NCBI GenBank assembly: GCA_016713785.1
Contig: JADJOM010000001.1
Coordinates: 558,001-622,000 of the forward strand
DNA length: 64,000 bases
Direction of reading: 5' to 3'
Source: Gemmatimonadota bacterium
GTDB taxonomy: Bacteria > Gemmatimonadota > Gemmatimonadetes > Gemmatimonadales > GWC2-71-9
Positions 61,515 to 64,000 of this stretch are shown piece after piece. Position numbers and translations under genes: made by a program. Under the pieces are notes generated by a model, which worked only from the letters and a program-made list of their open reading frames with translations, did no database searches and was not told the origin of the DNA. Numbering within the stretch: position 1 is the stretch's first letter; each line of letters begins with the position of its first letter.

Positions 61515-64000
61515 TCAGAACGCCGGCGTGAAGCTGAAGGTCCACCGGAAGCCCGCCTTGTCCGATCCCGGGTGGGTGTCCTGCGCCAGCGCGGGACGGT
61601 TGACCAGCAGCGGCAGGTCGACCCGGGTGGTGAACCGGGTCTGGCCGATGCGATGGTCGATCCGCAGCCCGATGCCCGCGTCGGCCAGCAGCCGGTCCGC
61701 GGCCCGGTCATCGAAGGTGTGGCCGGCATCGCCGAAGAGCGCAATTCCCACGCGGTTGAACAGGTGCCCGCCGCGCCGTAGCAGCACGGTGCGCTCCAGC
61801 TCGAGGTTCACCGCCACCAGCCCGTCGGCGGAGAGCCGCGGGTCGAAGCCCCGCAGGTTGCCGCCACCGGGGGCGTGGTAGTTCACGTCGGGACGCACCA
61901 GCAGCGCGCCGTCGGAGCGCAGGAAGGGGTTGCCGAAGCGCTCCAGCGGATCGGCACCCGCGACGTAGACCTGCCGCTGCTTCACGGCCGAGGCGCCGCT
62001 GGTGCTCACCCCGCCGAAGAGCCGGAACCCGAAGCTCCAGCGCGCCGGCCGGCCGGGCGCCGCCGCGCCGAGGGCCCGGCGGGCCTCCAGCTCCAGGGTG
62101 CCACGGCCGTAGACGGGATCGAGGTCGGTCCGCCCGGTGGCGGCGGCGAGCCCGTCCGGGTTGTAGGCCAGGCCGCCGGCCACCCCGAAGCGGCTGGCGA
62201 GGTTCCAGCCGTTCACCTGGTCGGTGACGCCCGCGGCCAGCCCGAGCTCCACCGTCCCGGCATCGTCGTAGTACCCGGGCTCCAGGTAGCGGGCGTCGTC
62301 GGGCACGTGCCAGGTGAGCGAGGCGCCCATGGTGTGGGTGGGCCCGAAGCTCAGGTGCGGCCGGCGGGTCTGCTCCACCGCCAGCCGGGCGCCGTAGCGG
62401 CCCTCGACGTTGTAGCCCTCGAGGGTCTGCGACAGCCCGGGGGCGCGCAGCGCCGTGGGGTTGCGCATCCGGATCAGGAAGTCGGAGTCCTTCACGTCGC
62501 GATCGGACTCCCAGCCGGTGCCGTAGCTGAACATCGAGAGGTTCTGCTCGAACCGCCCGAAGTAGTCCTCCCGGGTCCGGAGGCCGAGGGTGATGCCGGC
62601 CGCGTCGTTGTACCAGGCCACCGGCATGGTGCCTTCGGTGCGCCGGTCGCGGGCGGTGCGCTGGCTGAACCCGGTGTCGAGGTACCGCTCCCGCTTCGGC
62701 TCCCGGGTCACGATGCCGAGAAAGCCCTTGCGCCAGGTGTTGTTGAGCATGTTCCAGTCGCCGGTGCGGACCCGCGGATCGAGCCGCACCTCGCGCGGCT
62801 TGGAGCGGGTCTGCACCGTGACCCACTCGGCGGCGGCGAGCCCGTCGGTGCGGACCATCGCGGTGTCGGACGCGCCGAACACCCAGACCTCGACCGGGAT
62901 CCTGCCGTCGGCCTTGCGCAGCACTTCGACCCTCGTCTCCCAGCCGGACGCCCCGGCGGCTCCCGGGCTCGACGCCTCGATCTTCACCCGGCCGACGGCG
63001 TAGTCCACCAGCTCCGTCCCATGCAGCCCCTGCCCGAAGAACGTGCCGAGGTCCATGCCGCTCACCTCCTCGGCCACGGCGCGGAAGGCCGCCTCGTCCA
63101 CGTGCTTGAGCTTCCAGCGGTCGTAGAAGGTGCGCAGGATGCGGAGCATCGCGGCGTCGCCCACCACGTAGCGCAGGCGGTGGAAGAACATCTCCCCCCG
63201 GCTGTAGATGCTGATGCCGTAGCTGGTGAAGTCGCGGTACTTGTCACTCACCAGGCTGGCCGGTTCGGACATGCCGTCGAGGTCGAGGCCGGTGAGGAAG
63301 GCGTCGTCGGCCGGGTCCTCGTCGGTGCCCCCCTGCTGGGTGGCGCTGAACAGCGAGGTCTGGAAGCTGGTGAAGCCCTCGTCGAGCCACCCCTCGCGCC
63401 ACTCGTTGTTGGCCAGGATGCCCATGGTGTAGTTGTGGCCCAGCTCGTGGACGATGAGCCCCTGCCCCGCCGAGCCGTCCATGATCATCATGGGGAACTC
63501 GGTGCCGCCCCCCTCGATGCGGTGCACGTTGGTGATCTGCGGCCAGGCAAAGGGCCCGAAGATGTGGTCGAGCCACTGCAGCGCCTTCACCGTGCGCTGG
63601 GTGGCCACCCCGCGGCCCCAGCTGGCGGTGTCGCCCGGCTGGTACAGCACGTGGACCGCCACCGGCCCGAAGGCCGCGCCCTCGTACTTGTACGCGGGAT
63701 TGAGGCTGGCGGCCCAGTGATGGACGTCCTCGGCGTACCACACCACCCGCTTGCGGCCCATCACCAGCGCCACGTCGCGCGGCGGCCCGTCCACGGCGCG
63801 CACGCACTCGGTGCCCACCGCGGTGTATCGCGGGGCGTTGGGGTAATGATCGCGCTGGTACTGGATGGGCCGGTCAGGGACCTGGTTGGCCGACTCCCAG
63901 CCCGGGTCGCCGCAGATGGGCACCCCGGTGGCGCCGATCACCTGGTCGCGGGCCAGGTCGAGCTCCACCAGGTAGGTGGCGAACTCCCCGTAGAACTCCC
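61515..64000 (-). CDS. M1 aminopeptidase fused to a D15-like beta-barrel, 5' end outside window
   Basis: At least 828 residues, N-terminus truncated by the window edge. The first visible part is the M1 beta-saddle (FYGEFATYLVELDLARDQVI). The catalytic domain has IEGGGTEFPMM and IVHELGHNYTMGILANNEWR, then EGWLDEGFTSFQ (HExxH-18-E). From about residue 420 the protein becomes beta-rich and ends in a surface-antigen barrel region (GGGNLRGFDPRLSADGLVAV, LFGDAGHTF, FRWTFSFTPAF) with a terminal Phe. This puts a peptidase at the outer membrane. All catalytic residues are visible. Confidence 0.88.
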   Translation of the reverse strand, partial: EFYGEFATYLVELDLARDQVIGATGVPICGDPGWESANQVPDRPIQYQRDHYPNAPRYTAVGTECVRAVDGPPRDVALVMGRKRVVWYAEDVHHWAASLNPAYKYEGAAFGPVAVHVLYQPGDTASWGRGVATQRTVKALQWLDHIFGPFAWPQITNVHRIEGGGTEFPMMIMDGSAGQGLIVHELGHNYTMGILANNEWREGWLDEGFTSFQTSLFSATQQGGTDEDPADDAFLTGLDLDGMSEPASLVSDKYRDFTSYGISIYSRGEMFFHRLRYVVGDAAMLRILRTFYDRWKLKHVDEAAFRAVAEEVSGMDLGTFFGQGLHGTELVDYAVGRVKIEASSPGAAGASGWETRVEVLRKADGRIPVEVWVFGASDTAMVRTDGLAAAEWVTVQTRSKPREVRLDPRVRTGDWNMLNNTWRKGFLGIVTREPKRERYLDTGFSQRTARDRRTEGTMPVAWYNDAAGITLGLRTREDYFGRFEQNLSMFSYGTGWESDRDVKDSDFLIRMRNPTALRAPGLSQTLEGYNVEGRYGARLAVEQTRRPHLSFGPTHTMGASLTWHVPDDARYLEPGYYDDAGTVELGLAAGVTDQVNGWNLASRFGVAGGLAYNPDGLAAATGRTDLDPVYGRGTLELEARRALGAAAPGRPARWSFGFRLFGGVSTSGASAVKQRQVYVAGADPLERFGNPFLRSDGALLVRPDVNYHAPGGGNLRGFDPRLSADGLVAVNLELERTVLLRRGGHLFNRVGIALFGDAGHTFDDRAADRLLADAGIGLRIDHRIGQTRFTTRVDLPLLVNRPALAQDTHPGSDKAGFRWTFSFTPAF

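Overview
This is a very GC-rich, gene-dense 64 kb stretch of a bacterial chromosome. The cell has an outer membrane: the window encodes a TonB-dependent receptor, several signal-peptide beta-barrels, many lipoproteins and an M1 peptidase fused to a D15-type barrel. The mix also includes a Ser/Thr kinase with a large C-terminal region, an ECF sigma operon, a succinylase-type lysine pathway, UMF1 and CstA transporters and DUF885/DUF4139 proteins. That mix resembles Gemmatimonadota or a neighbouring phylum. This placement is an inference; no rRNA or tRNA gene is present to test it.

Layout. 1-5.2 kb (minus): the end of an APC permease, guaB, a second APC permease, a small DUF2281-like protein and a secreted SH3-like protein. 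5.2-13.5 kb (plus): gpmI, a barrel protein, a degenerate pterin-synthase homologue, a CoA-binding protein, two tandem barrel paralogues, then mobA-mobB-moeA and a THUMP-type RNA methyltransferase. These genes are chained by stop/start overlaps. 13.5-17.7 kb (plus): a yybP-ykoY (Mn2+) riboswitch with its own promoter and terminator in front of htpX and a TerC/Alx gene, then an SDR and a UMF1 transporter. 17.7-24.6 kb: a four-repeat secreted protein, a small membrane protein and a lysine operon (dapE-like, asd, dapB, dapA, dapD). The lysine operon is preceded by a promoter, a 31-codon leader ORF and a terminator that look like an attenuator. 24.6-36 kb: a zinc metalloprotease, a lipoprotein, a diguanylate cyclase, ETF-QO, an ICMT-like protein, an aminotransferase, a third APC permease and etfA/etfB. 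36-38.1 kb: heptamer repeats, a 42-bp minisatellite and an IS256-family element. 38.1-46.7 kb (minus): TonB receptor, anti-sigma-like protein, ECF sigma factor, lipoprotein, Ser/Thr kinase and glutaryl-CoA-type dehydrogenase. 46.7-52.7 kb (minus): SprT-like, phosphoesterase, DUF4139, zinc-ribbon, NAD-type isocitrate dehydrogenase, lipoprotein and SDR. 52.7-55.6 kb (plus): cstA, ybdD-like and DUF502. 55.7-64 kb (minus): secreted protein, MFS, DUF885, nucleotidyltransferase, cupin, ferredoxin and M1/D15 peptidase.

How the genes work together. Acyl-CoA dehydrogenase, EtfAB and ETF-QO form an electron route to quinone, although they are dispersed. The dap operon makes succinyl-DAP precursors from aspartate semialdehyde. 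mobA/mobB/moeA serve molybdenum cofactor biosynthesis. The Mn2+ riboswitch couples a metal exporter to a membrane metalloprotease. The ECF/anti-sigma/receptor trio looks like an envelope-sensing uptake module.

Caution about the sequence itself. Five reading-frame breaks, in four genes, all fall in runs of 4-5 G or C, and four of the five look like one missing base. A sixth run of this kind sits at the unclear start of the kinase gene. Residual homopolymer sequencing error is at least as likely as real gene decay.
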